A stretch of 64,000 bases of DNA. It comes from an uncultured Clostridium sp. (GTDB taxonomy: Bacteria; Bacillota; Clostridia; Clostridiales; Clostridiaceae). Numbering within the stretch: the stretch's first letter is position 1; each line of letters opens with the position of its first letter. The position numbers and the translations under genes were made by a program. The stretch is from the NCBI GenBank assembly GCA_903789665.1, contig CAIFEX010000005.1:1-64000 (forward strand), written 5' to 3'. Below, one piece after another: positions 1 to 8,841 of this stretch. A model generated the notes under the pieces. That model ran no database searches. It saw nothing but the letters and a program-made list of their open reading frames with translations, and was not told the origin of the DNA.

Positions 1-80
1 AAGTCTCTTTTTCCATTTCTCATCTTAAATAACCCTACAGTAATTTTACACTAAGTTTTTATGTAATGCCTCACAGCCCT

Positions 81-617
81 CTAACCCTGTTTTACTTCTA
101 TTTCCACATCCTGAATATGGGACACACTCATTACCACATCTTTTATTACTCTTGTATCCTTATCTGCCAGTTTATCCTTTCCCTTAACTATTATTCTGGC
201 CTTGTCATTTTCTATAGAGCATATGACATCTTCATACCCTTTGCTCTTCAGAATATTTTCTATTTTCATTTCATAGTTTGTATTCATTGCCAGCTCGGTA
301 TATTTCTTTTCCGCATCTGCACGGTTTTCCTTGGATGCATTGGCATCATCTATAAGACTTTTCAAAGTTTGGAGAGTCTCAGCATTTTTCTGATCCCTGG
401 TAAGTTTCGTTTCTTCAAAAAATTGGGACTTAGATTGAGTCTGAGATGTCTTCTTGGTCTCATTGTTATTGTTGTTAAGAGATATTGTACTCTTGCCGCT
501 ACCATTATCAACTCCATTTACATAATTTATGGGACTATTTAATTTTGTGGCAACAACCCCCACACAGATAATAAGTGCCAAAAGAGTTACAATAATAACA
601 GCTTGCTTTTTATTCAT
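81..617 (-). CDS. spoIIIAH: Stage III sporulation protein AH (SpoIIIAH)
   Basis: Mother-cell component of the SpoIIIA-SpoIIQ feeding channel that spans the two membranes around the engulfed forespore. In the family, the extracellular domain of AH pairs with a forespore partner. The 178-aa protein has one membrane segment near residues 5-24, a polar Asn/Ser/Thr-rich linker and a C-terminal alpha/beta domain of the YscJ/FliF-like ring-building type. A TTG six bases upstream is possible, but GGGGGG followed by ATTGAAA sits correctly for this ATG. It is the last gene of the eight-gene spoIIIA operon. The family call rests on position, architecture and order. Confidence 0.93.
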   Translation of the reverse strand: MNKKQAVIIVTLLALIICVGVVATKLNSPINYVNGVDNGSGKSTISLNNNNNETKKTSQTQSKSQFFEETKLTRDQKNAETLQTLKSLIDDANASKENRADAEKKYTELAMNTNYEMKIENILKSKGYEDVICSIENDKARIIVKGKDKLADKDTRVIKDVVMSVSHIQDVEIEVKQG

Positions 618-677
618 TTTCAATCCCCCCTAATCTACCTTCTAAAAAAATTATATGCACGAAGGTATATTTATATA

Positions 678-1337
678 CTATTTTTTCATTGGATACACAT
701 TTACCTTATCCCCTGATATTCCAAACAGGTCAGTTACAGCTTTGGATATTCTGAGTTCAGTTACCTTGTTCTCTGCCCCTTCGGCTACAACACATACTCC
801 AAGCACTTTTGGATTATAAGTTTTCAATATAAGCGGCACCGACTTACTGCCATCACTTGTAGTAACCACTGTGCTTCCGTTGTTTTTCTGAGTTGTATTC
901 CTTGTTCCCCCTGCATTGTCTTTTTCCTGCGTAGTATTGGTTGAATCGTTTATATTGACTGCCGGCACATGTTCCTCTCCACTTTCGAAACTTATCATAA
1001 CTTCTACCTTCCCCACTCCATCTATCTGTTCCAATGTACTTTTTAAGTTTTCCTGTATGGACTTTTCATAATCATCAGAACTATTTTGAGAAGTTTCACC
1101 CTGGGTTTTAACCTGTTTATCCTCACTGTTTTTTCCACTGCTGCTGCCCGCTGCAGTATTACTACTGGTACTATTGCCTGAAGTATCTTTGCTGTAATCA
1201 CTAAAAAGGCTTACAAAAGAAACTATAAGCACCCCCACTAAAAACACTATTGCCAAATTTACAATATTCTTTTTGTCATTATGATTTTTGTGATTGTTAT
1301 CTTTGGTAATTTTGTTTAACCAATTTTTAAAATTCAT
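678..1337 (-). CDS. spoIIIAG: Stage III sporulation protein AG (SpoIIIAG)
   Basis: Membrane-anchored ring protein of the SpoIIIA channel; in Bacillus it forms a large oligomeric ring between the mother-cell and forespore membranes. The 219-aa protein has a charged N-terminus, one membrane segment near residues 25-45, a low-complexity Ser/Asn/Gly linker, then a ring-building domain containing an inserted Asn/Thr-rich loop. The start with SD GGGGGGT was preferred over a GTG 15 bases upstream. It lies 14 bases after spoIIIAF and is clearly co-transcribed. Confidence 0.93.
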   Translation of the reverse strand: MNFKNWLNKITKDNNHKNHNDKKNIVNLAIVFLVGVLIVSFVSLFSDYSKDTSGNSTSSNTAAGSSSGKNSEDKQVKTQGETSQNSSDDYEKSIQENLKSTLEQIDGVGKVEVMISFESGEEHVPAVNINDSTNTTQEKDNAGGTRNTTQKNNGSTVVTTSDGSKSVPLILKTYNPKVLGVCVVAEGAENKVTELRISKAVTDLFGISGDKVNVYPMKK

Positions 1338-1351
1338 AGATTTACCCCCCA

Positions 1352-1948
1352 CTAAGAATTTACATGTACAATATCTTTAGATACATTTAATTCTTGGCTT
1401 AAATAAGTTTTTATCTTCAATGCCTCCTCAGTATTTTCAGAGCTTGAATTATCCACGGATGCGGTTTCACCGCTTACGTCAACCTTTTTTACCTTTTCCA
1501 CATTCCCCTCTTTAATTTTTACATCTACGCTTTTTATATATACCACATTATTTTCCCCATCGTACCCGGCTCCAACCTTAACCTCATAATTTCCATCGGG
1601 ATATTTTTCCTTGAGGTTTTTCTCACAGTTGCTCTGTAAATTTACCTCAAAAGTTTTTAAAGTATCCGATATACCTTTTTGCTTATATTCATCAAACTCA
1701 CTGGAAGATTTTTTGCTGCCAAGCTCCTTGTCAAATTCCTCTATGGTTTTTTCAGTATAGTTATTTATGTTAAAATCCCTATTGAATACTTTTATGATAG
1801 GATTTATAAACACCGTAATCAGAATCAGCCCCAGTACAAATTTACAATATTTCTTCATGCTGTTATCCGGGAGAATCATCTCCACTGCAATTATAAAAAA
1901 TACGGCAGTGCATACACTGATAAGCCACTCTCTCAAAGATTGAATCAT
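1352..1948 (-). CDS. spoIIIAF: Stage III sporulation protein AF (SpoIIIAF)
   Basis: Component of the SpoIIIA complex. The 198-aa protein has two adjacent N-terminal membrane helices (about residues 10-30 and 34-52) followed by a soluble charged domain of the same ring-building superfamily as AG and AH. The start ATG is preceded by AAGGTGGGATTAC. It sits between spoIIIAE (16-base gap) and spoIIIAG, the canonical order. Its exact role in the channel is not defined even in model species. Confidence 0.92.
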   Translation of the reverse strand: MIQSLREWLISVCTAVFFIIAVEMILPDNSMKKYCKFVLGLILITVFINPIIKVFNRDFNINNYTEKTIEEFDKELGSKKSSSEFDEYKQKGISDTLKTFEVNLQSNCEKNLKEKYPDGNYEVKVGAGYDGENNVVYIKSVDVKIKEGNVEKVKKVDVSGETASVDNSSSENTEEALKIKTYLSQELNVSKDIVHVNS

Positions 1949-1964
1949 GTAATCCCACCTTCTT

Positions 1965-3164
1965 TCACACCATAACTTTTCCTGCCGAGGCCAGCATGGC
2001 TATCATTATAAAAAACATTACAGATACACATATCAAGCAGGCCATTATAAGGACGAGAGAATCTCCTGCGGAATTTATACAATTGACCAATCTTCCATCG
2101 CTTATAGGTTCTATGAGAGCTGCAGTAAGCTTATACAGGACTATCATGATGATCAATTTGATTATGGGAAAAATCAATATCATAATGATTATAAGAAGCC
2201 CCAGACTGCTCAGTGCATTTTTTAACAAAAAGGAATATCCAGCTACAGTGGCCACTGCATCCGAGAGGCTTTTCCCGACTACCGGTACAAAATTATCCAC
2301 TGCAAATTTAGCAGTCTTTGCAGTAACTTCATCAATACTCTTAGAAGTTATACCTCTCACGGTCATAATGCCTACAAATGCAGTCATTATAATTCCCTGG
2401 GCCCACAGTGCACATTGGTTTAAAAGCTTAGTAAGTTTATCTATCTTGTATTCTGAAGATAGGTTATTTACAAATTGAAGTACAAAAGACATGGATATTA
2501 CCGGTATTATAATATTTGTGAACAAATTTGTACTTATAGTTATAGCACCTATTATAACTGGATCCATGATAGACGCTTCCACGAAGCCTCCTGCAGATGC
2601 TATCAAAGTTACAAGCACCGGTATGAGAGCCGTCATAAAATCCGACATTTCCTTTATGGCGGATCTTGCAACATCCACCCCTATATAAAAACTCTTTGCC
2701 ATTATTATTATAATAAGTGAATAACAGGCAAAGTATGCTATATTGGATAACCCCTCACTGCTAAAGGCTCTCTGTAAATTTGTGAGCAGTGCACAAATAA
2801 GGGCTATTACTATCAAGAGTACCAAAAGCTTTATACAAGCTATCACTTCCCTGAAGCCATAGGATACCAATAAATTCATGATTTTTTTAAAAGATATTTT
2901 TCCATCTCCGCTTTTTATAAAATTCTTCACATAATCTTTTGCATCCAGATCTTTCAAAACTTCATTTTTCGTCTTCATGTTGGATATATAATTATAAAAA
3001 TTTTCAATTTGCTGTTCCTGGGCTTTATTTTCCGATGTATTTTCAAGCTGGGTACTATTTTGTGTATTCACATCTATCTTATTGGTGTCAAAAGCTTGTA
3101 CATTAAAGTCTATTATTAGACTAAAAGATAAAATTAAAAGTAAACTCACTATAACATTTTTCAT
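1965..3164 (-). CDS. spoIIIAE: Stage III sporulation protein AE (SpoIIIAE)
   Basis: Large polytopic membrane protein of the SpoIIIA channel, 399 aa, the usual family length. It starts with a probable signal peptide (residues 1-24, hydrophobic core then an Ala-containing cleavage region), followed by a polar Asn/Gln-rich segment and about seven membrane helices from residue 110 to the C-terminus. It lies nine bases after spoIIIAD. Expected to be made in the mother cell under the operon promoter. Confidence 0.95.
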   Translation of the reverse strand: MKNVIVSLLLILSFSLIIDFNVQAFDTNKIDVNTQNSTQLENTSENKAQEQQIENFYNYISNMKTKNEVLKDLDAKDYVKNFIKSGDGKISFKKIMNLLVSYGFREVIACIKLLVLLIVIALICALLTNLQRAFSSEGLSNIAYFACYSLIIIIMAKSFYIGVDVARSAIKEMSDFMTALIPVLVTLIASAGGFVEASIMDPVIIGAITISTNLFTNIIIPVISMSFVLQFVNNLSSEYKIDKLTKLLNQCALWAQGIIMTAFVGIMTVRGITSKSIDEVTAKTAKFAVDNFVPVVGKSLSDAVATVAGYSFLLKNALSSLGLLIIIMILIFPIIKLIIMIVLYKLTAALIEPISDGRLVNCINSAGDSLVLIMACLICVSVMFFIMIAMLASAGKVMV

Positions 3165-3172
3165 ATTAACAC

Positions 3173-3556
3173 CTACATAATTTTTAAAATTGACTGTAAC
3201 ACAGCCATAAGTATAGGAATTGCAAGTACTAAAATTAAAATTTTACCTGCAAATTCAACTTTTGCTCCTAAATTTCCCTGCCCTGCATCTTTACATATTT
3301 CACTGCAAAAGGAAGCCAGATATGCAATGGCAAGTATTTTAAACACAGTAGTTAAATAAACAAAATCTATATTTGCCTTAACTGCCAGCTGTTCAATAAA
3401 CTGAAGTATGGCCGTTATCTTTGTTATCATGAACAAGAATATGATAACTCCAGCAGCTATACTTATATATACTGCTATGTCATCTCTCTTTCCCTTAAAC
3501 AGTAAAGTTATAAACAGCGCAATGAAGGCAAAAGCTGCTATCTTAATTATTTCCAT
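3173..3556 (-). CDS. spoIIIAD: Stage III sporulation protein AD (SpoIIIAD)
   Basis: Small integral membrane protein (127 aa) with four predicted hydrophobic helices and very few charged residues. SpoIIIAC and SpoIIIAD belong to one small family and are proposed to make the core membrane platform of the SpoIIIA complex. Nine bases separate it from each flanking spoIIIA gene, so translational coupling is likely. Confidence 0.93.
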   Translation of the reverse strand: MEIIKIAAFAFIALFITLLFKGKRDDIAVYISIAAGVIIFLFMITKITAILQFIEQLAVKANIDFVYLTTVFKILAIAYLASFCSEICKDAGQGNLGAKVEFAGKILILVLAIPILMAVLQSILKIM

Positions 3557-3565
3557 AGTTTTCTC

Positions 3566-3763
3566 CTAAAGCTGAAACATGGTTCTAACGGTATTAAACA
3601 GCCTGCTTACTAAATTTATTACCATCATCAGTACAATTAAAATTCCCGTAAGGTTTGTAAGCACTGCATAATCACCTTTGCCGCTGGCTTCCAGCACTTT
3701 GTTTATAAGTATGACAATTATTCCAACCCCGGCTATTTTAAAAATTAAACTTATGTCCATCAT
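3566..3763 (-). CDS. spoIIIAC: Stage III sporulation protein AC (SpoIIIAC)
   Basis: Very small membrane protein (65 aa) with two hydrophobic helices and the family pattern IFKIAGVGI near the N-terminus. The ATG ATG pair at 3763/3760 lies eight bases after GGGGAG and gives the family's normal length; a longer version starting 18 bases upstream would place the SD inside the gene. It lies between spoIIIAB and spoIIIAD. Confidence 0.92.
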   Translation of the reverse strand: MMDISLIFKIAGVGIIVILINKVLEASGKGDYAVLTNLTGILIVLMMVINLVSRLFNTVRTMFQL

Positions 3764-3820
3764 TTGATTTTCTCCCCTCATTTCTCCGTGGAATTTATTT
3801 AAACACGCACATATTACAAT

Positions 3821-4339
3821 CTAGACTGAGATTATAACTATTACAGCCCCCAGTGAAAATCCAAGACACCTGTACATCTTCAAATTCTTGTCTACTGCAA
3901 TTTTTGAAACTTCAATCTGATTTTTTATATTGTGCAGGGTCAGCAAAAACATGCTTTTCTGACCTTCTATATCTGATTCTCCAAGAGTTTTCGATAAATC
4001 CAATACTGCAGCTATATCTTCATCTTTTAGACTCAGACTTTCTCTTTTACACTCAAATGCACATTTAAAAGCCTCATAAACATTGTCAACGGAATTGTCA
4101 TGGAGCATAGATGATATATCCTCAAAAACACTTTTAACCGGATCAGTGCTTTTTGATGCCGTGTTTAAAATAGCTGCTGGAAGTGGGGTATGTGTATACA
4201 TGATTTCATTTTGAAGCTGGTTAATGCACCTTTGTATCTCCATTAATTGTTTAACTCTTTTTTTAAAACCTTCTCCATAAATAAATCCCATCCCGGTGGA
4301 GGCAAATATTATCATAATACATCCCAAAACCTTCAGCAT
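3821..4339 (-). CDS. spoIIIAB: Stage III sporulation protein AB (SpoIIIAB)
   Basis: 172-aa protein with an N-terminal membrane segment (residues 2-20), a helical cytoplasmic region and a hydrophobic C-terminal helix, the layout of SpoIIIAB, a GspF-like platform protein of the SpoIIIA machine. The ATG has AGGGGATGAA in front and starts one base after the spoIIIAA stop codon, so the two are translationally coupled. The central part is typically variable. Confidence 0.92.
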   Translation of the reverse strand: MLKVLGCIMIIFASTGMGFIYGEGFKKRVKQLMEIQRCINQLQNEIMYTHTPLPAAILNTASKSTDPVKSVFEDISSMLHDNSVDNVYEAFKCAFECKRESLSLKDEDIAAVLDLSKTLGESDIEGQKSMFLLTLHNIKNQIEVSKIAVDKNLKMYRCLGFSLGAVIVIISV

Positions 4340-4340
4340 T

Positions 4341-5267
4341 TCATCCCCTCCATATTACAGAATTGTTTGTAAAATCATATACATATTCTACTGTTCCAGA
4401 CCCCTTTCTACTGCTGAGCACTATGGCTCTCTTGAATATCTTATTTTCCACTATCTCCTTGAAAACCGGTCTTGCATATAAATCCTCTATGCCATAGCCA
4501 TGGATAGTCACTATCAGGCTTATTCCCGAATTCAACGCCGTCAATATACTTTCCACATCTTTATAAGTTCCAATTTCATCACAAGCTATAACATCAGGCG
4601 ACATACTCCTTATAGCCATGATCATGCCCTGGCTTTTAGGGCACCCGTCCAGTACATCAGTTCTAATTCCCAGATTCATCTGGGGTATACCGTTGAAACA
4701 TGCGCCTATTTCACTTCTTTCATCTATCACACATATTTTCTTGCCCGTAAGACCTATACTCCTCATACCACCTGATATATTTCTTACAATATCCCTTATA
4801 AGAGTTGTTTTTCCGCTTTTAGGGGGCGATATTATTATGGTATTTATTACCTCGTTTTCCTTAACCAAAAATTTCATGATGGGATCAGAACAATTAATAA
4901 TTTCCCTGCATATCCTGATATTTATAGATGCTATATCCTTTATGGTTTTAATTTCACCCTTTTCAATAATGCATCTTCCACATATTCCTACTCTGTGACC
5001 GCCTTTGATAGTGATATACCCCTGTTTGATCTCTTCTTCAAAGGCATATATGGAATAGTTGCTCATTCTCTGAATTATCACTTTAAGATCTTCTATCCTC
5101 GGTATATATCCACATATTATTTCCTTCAGGCCCAGCTGGAGTATCAATGACCTGTTGACCCTTATCCTTATTTCCTGCAAATAAGGTGATTTTATCAAAT
5201 CTCCAATGGCAGTTTTCAAATTTTCAGGCAAAATATTTAAAATTTCTTTAGTATATATCTCTCTCAT
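4341..5267 (-). CDS. spoIIIAA: Stage III sporulation ATPase SpoIIIAA
   Basis: Cytoplasmic secretion-type ATPase that powers the SpoIIIA channel. The 308-aa protein has a Walker A loop PPKSGKT around residue 150, a Walker B-like DEIGTY and a downstream IVTIHG sensor-like segment, all typical of the PilT/VirB11-related AAA ATPases. It is the first gene of the operon. The SD run AAAGGAAGGAG directly abuts the ATG. Confidence 0.95.
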   Translation of the reverse strand: MREIYTKEILNILPENLKTAIGDLIKSPYLQEIRIRVNRSLILQLGLKEIICGYIPRIEDLKVIIQRMSNYSIYAFEEEIKQGYITIKGGHRVGICGRCIIEKGEIKTIKDIASINIRICREIINCSDPIMKFLVKENEVINTIIISPPKSGKTTLIRDIVRNISGGMRSIGLTGKKICVIDERSEIGACFNGIPQMNLGIRTDVLDGCPKSQGMIMAIRSMSPDVIACDEIGTYKDVESILTALNSGISLIVTIHGYGIEDLYARPVFKEIVENKIFKRAIVLSSRKGSGTVEYVYDFTNNSVIWRG

Positions 5268-5283
5268 CTCCTTCCTTTATATT

Positions 5284-5315
5284 AATTCCTATTTCTATTT
5301 CCAAAAAATTATTCC
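5284..5315 (-). promoter_or_regulatory. Candidate sigma-E type promoter before spoIIIAA
   Basis: GGAATAAT (5308-5315) is separated by 14 bases from AATAGGAATT (5284-5293). The spacing and the ATA cores fit the mother-cell sigma-E pattern, but the -10 matches only partly (ATA and final T). It lies between the upstream terminator and spoIIIAA, where the operon promoter should be. Confidence 0.3.
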
Positions 5316-5339
5316 ATATAAATAAAAATAAAATAAAAA

Positions 5340-5370
5340 ATCCTGTTAAGTTTATAAACCTTAACAGGAT
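5340..5370 (-). terminator. Intrinsic terminator after the zinc-ribbon gene
   Basis: An 11-bp perfect stem (ATCCTGTTAAG with CTTAACAGGAT) is followed on the minus strand by TTTTTTATTTTATTTTT. It separates the efp/zinc-ribbon transcript from spoIIIA. Confidence 0.88.
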
Positions 5371-5387
5371 CACTTCATCTACACAAT

Positions 5388-5795
5388 TTATTTTTTATTG
5401 TCTCCGCCGGCGTCAGTATCGCTAATTGATATATTCGTATGACAATTAGGACAGGTTACATTTTCCCTTTGTCCCAGCATATCTTTGTCTACATACACAA
5501 TATCATTGCAATTAGGACACCTGATTTCTTCAAAACTCTCGTCTATATCTCCTCTATATGCTTCATAATCTTCGTCATAAAGATCATTTTGTAAATACGC
5601 TAAGTTTTCATCTATGGCATCCATATAGTCCTCTGTATATTTTTGAGCCTCAGACATATTTTCCATTTCCTCTGCCATACTCTCAAGCACATCCAAAATT
5701 TTCAAAAAAATTTTTCCCTCATTCGTACTTTCATCAATTTTCAATCCATCTATCAGCCCGCTGATATAAGATACTTTAGATCTAATGGATTCCAT
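5388..5795 (-). CDS. CD1247-type protein with C-terminal zinc ribbon
   Basis: 135-aa acidic soluble protein. The N-terminal half (residues 1-75) is a helical domain resembling the conserved clostridial CD1247 N-terminal domain. The C-terminus holds two CPNC knuckles (Cys93/96 and Cys115/118) that should bind one zinc. It sits 40 bases after efp and is closed by a strong terminator, in the place where Bacillus has yqhV. The function is unknown; a nucleic-acid or ribosome-related adaptor is possible but not shown. Confidence 0.8.
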   Translation of the reverse strand: MESIRSKVSYISGLIDGLKIDESTNEGKIFLKILDVLESMAEEMENMSEAQKYTEDYMDAIDENLAYLQNDLYDEDYEAYRGDIDESFEEIRCPNCNDIVYVDKDMLGQRENVTCPNCHTNISISDTDAGGDNKK

Positions 5796-5835
5796 AACAT
5801 CACTTCCTAAAATATTATTTACTTTTTATTATTTA

Positions 5836-6393
5836 CTAAACTCTCTCCATGTATTCTCCGGTTCTCGTATCAATTCTTATTGTTTCACCTTCATTTACAA
5901 ATATAGGAACCGATACAACCGCACCTGTCTCCACAGTAGCTGGCTTTAAAACGTTAGTAGCGGTATTTCCTTTTACTCCCGGTTCAGCGTGGGTTACTTT
6001 CAATTCTACAAAATTTGGCGGTTCTACGGAAAAAGCCTCTCCCTTATAGAATTTTATTATAGCAAACATATTTTCCTTTAGAAATTTTATAGCATCCTGC
6101 ACTTTCTCGTACTCCAGCGGAATTTGCTCAAAAGTTTCCTGATCCATGAAATAATATAACTGGCCATCTGTATATAAATACTGCATTTCTTTTCTCTCTA
6201 TAACTGCTTCCTGCAATTTTGCAGTAGGATTAAAAGTAGTTTCAGTAACTGCTCCTGTAATAACATTTCTCAATTTTGTCCTTACAAATGCCGCTCCCTT
6301 ACCTGGTTTTACATGGAGGAAATCCACTACTGTATATACTTGTCCATCTTGCTCAAAAGTAGTTCCTTTTCTTAAATCTCCTGCTGATATCAT
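5836..6393 (-). CDS. efp: Translation elongation factor P
   Basis: EF-P (185 aa, standard length) binds between the ribosomal P and E sites and relieves stalling at polyproline. The three-domain beta-barrel architecture is complete. The modifiable lysine is Lys32 in the loop PGKGAA. The C-terminus has the [10 protein letters not shown] signature. No good SD is visible (GCACGAGAAA before the ATG), which is notable for such a gene and may relate to the long structured leader upstream. An upstream aminopeptidase P and downstream spoIIIA match the order known from Bacillus. Confidence 0.97.
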   Translation of the reverse strand: MISAGDLRKGTTFEQDGQVYTVVDFLHVKPGKGAAFVRTKLRNVITGAVTETTFNPTAKLQEAVIERKEMQYLYTDGQLYYFMDQETFEQIPLEYEKVQDAIKFLKENMFAIIKFYKGEAFSVEPPNFVELKVTHAEPGVKGNTATNVLKPATVETGAVVSVPIFVNEGETIRIDTRTGEYMERV

Positions 6394-6660
6394 TTTCTCG
6401 TGCTACCGTTATATAAGCTCACATTCAATTTAAGCTTATTTTCCCCTTCATAGTGTCCGAAATCTAGCTGCTGTGAGCTATATTCACGTTGGGTCTCACA
6501 CTCCAAGGACGTAAATTCGGATGTAAAATCCACCCTACAACTTCAATTACCATAAAATTAAGCATTGAAACAACGGTTTTTTTAACCCCTTTCTCATTCT
6601 TATTCGACCCATTATGATTTTAACTTAGCTCCCTTTACAAAGAGCTATCCATTATCCATT
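6394..6660 (-). ncRNA. Candidate structured 5' leader of efp
   Basis: The 324-base gap 6394-6717 has no gene. On the minus strand it can fold into several helices: TAGCTC/GAGCTA at 6617-6638; TTTCAAT/ATTGAAG around 6543-6572; GGAT/ATCC near 6520-6535; a long-range TCCGAA/TTCGGA closing an inner TGTGAG/CTCACA hairpin (about 6456-6526); and ATAAGCT/AGCTTAT at 6413-6443, just before the start codon. There is no U-run, so if it regulates, translation is the more likely target. I do not recognise the family. Confidence 0.4.
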
Positions 6661-6664
6661 TAAC

Positions 6665-6672
6665 ATTATATC
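6665..6672 (-). promoter_or_regulatory. Candidate extended -10 promoter for efp
   Basis: TATAAT at 6665-6670 is preceded directly by TGA, giving an extended -10 element TGATATAAT; no convincing -35 is present. Transcription from here would give a leader of about 260 nt. Confidence 0.5.
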
Positions 6673-6717
6673 ATTAAACACCCTTCAACCATAACAATAT
6701 TATCAATATTCTTTGAC

Positions 6718-7794
6718 TTAATCAACACATATTAAATTCTTGGGCGATTTTGACAAAGCCTTACCACCATTTTCAGTTACCACAAGTAGATCCTCTATTC
6801 TAACTCCGCCAAAACCCGGTATATATATTCCAGGTTCATCACTTACCACCATACCGGATTCCAACTTTCTATTATTTCTATAGCCGATTATAGGTGCCTC
6901 ATGAATTTCTCTGCCGACTCCATGTCCCAAGCTGTGTCCAAAATTTTTCCCATATCCCTTTTTGCTTATATAGTTTCTTGCAACGGCATCCACTTCTATT
7001 GCGGGAACTCCCGGCTTATATGCTTTTAAAGCCAGTTGTTCAGCTTCTAGTACTATATTGTATATCTCAACCATTTTTTCAGAAGGCTTACCTATTACAA
7101 CTGTCCTTGTCATGTCAGAGCAGTATTCCCTGTAGACACATCCGAAATCCAATGTCAAAAACTCACCTTTATTTATAACCTTTTCCGTAGCTTGACCGTG
7201 AGGAAGACTTGATCTAACTCCTGAGGCAACTATAGATGGGAAAGACAAGTCACTTGCACCCAATTTTTTCATATAAAATTCCAGTTCAAGCCCCACTTCT
7301 CTTTCTGTCATTCCGGCCTTTATAAACTCCAGCATATGTTTAAATGCCCTGTCCGCAACAGCAGCCGCCTTTCCTATCAATTCCAGCTCATGATCATCTT
7401 TTACTATTCTTATTTCCTCTACCATTCCCTTCATAGGAACAAGCTCACAACCCAATTTGTCATTCAAAATCTCATACTGGCTGTAGGAAACTATATTTTC
7501 TTCAAACCCAAGTTTCTTAACATTATTTTTCTTTACTAAAACTGACAAAAAGTCTACAAAAGTCGTACCTTTATTATATTCTAAAACTTCATAATCTTTT
7601 ACCTGCTGCGATGCCTGTTCTGTAAATCTCGAATCCGTTATGAAAAAAGCCCTTTCCTGTGTTATAAGTGAAAAGCTCTCATTTCCTGTGAATCCGCTCA
7701 AATAATTTCTATTCGGATCACCTATCAACAAAACAGCATCCAAGTTTCTCCCATCCATAGCTTTTCTTAATTTTTCAATTCTCTCTTTAAACAC
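6718..7794 (-). CDS. Xaa-Pro aminopeptidase (M24B family)
   Basis: Dimetal aminopeptidase that removes an N-terminal residue preceding proline. The 358-aa protein has a creatinase-type N-terminal domain (residues 1-125) and a pita-bread catalytic domain. The metal ligands are visible: Asp in LDFGCVY, Asp in CSDMTRT, His in HGVGREIHE, Glu in DEPGIYIPG and Glu in VRIEDLL. The start is GTG at 7794, seven bases after GGGGAGG; the longer reading frame back to 7866 has no SD. Its place upstream of efp matches Bacillus papA. Confidence 0.93.
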   Translation of the reverse strand: MFKERIEKLRKAMDGRNLDAVLLIGDPNRNYLSGFTGNESFSLITQERAFFITDSRFTEQASQQVKDYEVLEYNKGTTFVDFLSVLVKKNNVKKLGFEENIVSYSQYEILNDKLGCELVPMKGMVEEIRIVKDDHELELIGKAAAVADRAFKHMLEFIKAGMTEREVGLELEFYMKKLGASDLSFPSIVASGVRSSLPHGQATEKVINKGEFLTLDFGCVYREYCSDMTRTVVIGKPSEKMVEIYNIVLEAEQLALKAYKPGVPAIEVDAVARNYISKKGYGKNFGHSLGHGVGREIHEAPIIGYRNNRKLESGMVVSDEPGIYIPGFGGVRIEDLLVVTENGGKALSKSPKNLICVD

Positions 7795-7916
7795 TATAAT
7801 TCCTCCCCTAATAATGCAATACAATCTATGGATAATTGTATTAACTCCCTCACATAACATTGTCATACTCAGACAATGCTATTTTATCAAAATTTGTGAT
7901 TATTTGCAAACTTGGG

Positions 7917-7955
7917 GCACCTATTTACACCAGAATCACCATAATGGTGTTTAGG
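7917..7955 (-). other. Imperfect hairpin at the end of the pilus cluster
   Basis: ACACCA pairs with TGGTGT and ACCTA with TAGGT across an internal bulge, with a nested CACCA/TGGTG. No U-run follows, so this is a weak terminator candidate or a processing hairpin between the PilO-like gene and the aminopeptidase. Confidence 0.3.
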
Positions 7956-8370
7956 TAAAATTAACATCTATTTTTGCTTTTATATTGCTGCATTTATCCT
8001 GCTCTATTTTAATATTACCCATGTTGTAAAAATTATCCCTTTGCCTTATTTTTTTCAAAGTATCTGCAATTTTTTCCTTATCCCCCGATATCTCAAGCTT
8101 AACAGCTATTTTCCCATTTTTGCTCCTGGTAAAATTCAGTATCTGAACCCCATCCAAGCTATCTAGCTTCTGCAAAACATCTCCATAATTTATTGCATTT
8201 ACGTTATTTAAGCTTTTCTCTGATTTTGTTTCCTGTAATTTAAAATTGTAATTTTTAATATTCAAATTTTTAATAAGCAGACAATTCTCTGACAAAAAAA
8301 ATATACAACTCAAGGTCAGAATTAATATGATAACTCCATATACACCATTTGTCATTTTCCTCACAGCCAT
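7951..8370 (-). CDS. PilO-like type IV pilus assembly protein
   Basis: 139-aa bitopic protein: a short cytoplasmic N-terminus, one membrane helix (about residues 9-28), then a coiled and alpha/beta periplasm-facing domain whose size and layout resemble PilO/GspM. Identity is inferred mainly from position: it follows a PilN-like and a PilM-like gene and ends the pilus cluster. SD GAGGTGAA precedes the ATG. Sequence similarity to known PilO is too weak to claim from motifs. Confidence 0.55.
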   Translation of the reverse strand: MAVRKMTNGVYGVIILILTLSCIFFLSENCLLIKNLNIKNYNFKLQETKSEKSLNNVNAINYGDVLQKLDSLDGVQILNFTRSKNGKIAVKLEISGDKEKIADTLKKIRQRDNFYNMGNIKIEQDKCSNIKAKIDVNFT

Positions 8371-8394
8371 TTCACCTCAAACAAGTTTATATTT

Positions 8395-8835
8395 TTATTT
8401 CAACCTTAAACCAATCTGCCAAATTTTCTTTTGATCACCTGCAGTACCCAGACATTTCAAATCTTCTATTATGAATTTATTTGATTTTTCTATATCCCCA
8501 GCCAGTGAAAAACAATCTTTTTCGTCCTCCACACTAAAGTCCACATTGCCGTCATGTATGCTTATATCTTTAAAATTTCTTTCCTTCCACACACACTCAT
8601 AGAAGTTTGAAAAGCATTTAAACGTCCTGTCATCATAGTCTAAATTCTTTTCCACAGGTGCAGTTTTCCTTAATTTATCTTCTAAAGCAGTCAATTTATT
8701 TTTATTTGCTATAAATAAATTGACGAGCAGCAAATTTATTATCAAGAGCAGCACAATAATAAATTTAAATCTTCTGCCCATTTGCGTGCTTAAATTTTTA
8801 ACATACCACTTGGGTAAAAAATACAAACCCTTCAC
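8395..8835 (-). CDS. PilN-like type IV pilus assembly protein
   Basis: 146-aa protein with a basic N-terminal cytoplasmic tail, one membrane helix (about residues 25-44) followed by a heptad-like region, then a small ferredoxin-like domain, the usual build of PilN/GspL C-terminal parts. The start codon is GTG behind GAGGTAGGTAAAT. It lies between the PilM-like and PilO-like genes. The call is from context and topology. Confidence 0.55.
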   Translation of the reverse strand: MKGLYFLPKWYVKNLSTQMGRRFKFIIVLLLIINLLLVNLFIANKNKLTALEDKLRKTAPVEKNLDYDDRTFKCFSNFYECVWKERNFKDISIHDGNVDFSVEDEKDCFSLAGDIEKSNKFIIEDLKCLGTAGDQKKIWQIGLRLK

Positions 8836-8841
8836 ATTTAC

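Noticed and set aside
1..80. Feature downstream of spoIIIAH
   Set aside because: Only 80 bases of AT-rich sequence with no hairpin or start codon context; the next gene would lie outside the window.
66..542. Plus-strand reading frame opposite spoIIIAH
   Set aside because: It mirrors a well-supported gene, has no SD and looks like reverse-strand noise; the same applies to all other long frames opposite real genes.
6394..6440. T-box-like end of the efp leader (GGTAGCACGAG near the start codon)
   Set aside because: The T-box antiterminator core and specifier loop are absent, and efp is not an aminoacyl-tRNA or amino-acid gene.
6440..6640. 6S RNA, tmRNA or RNase P RNA in the efp upstream gap
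   Set aside because: None of the conserved sequence blocks of these RNAs could be seen; the helices are small.
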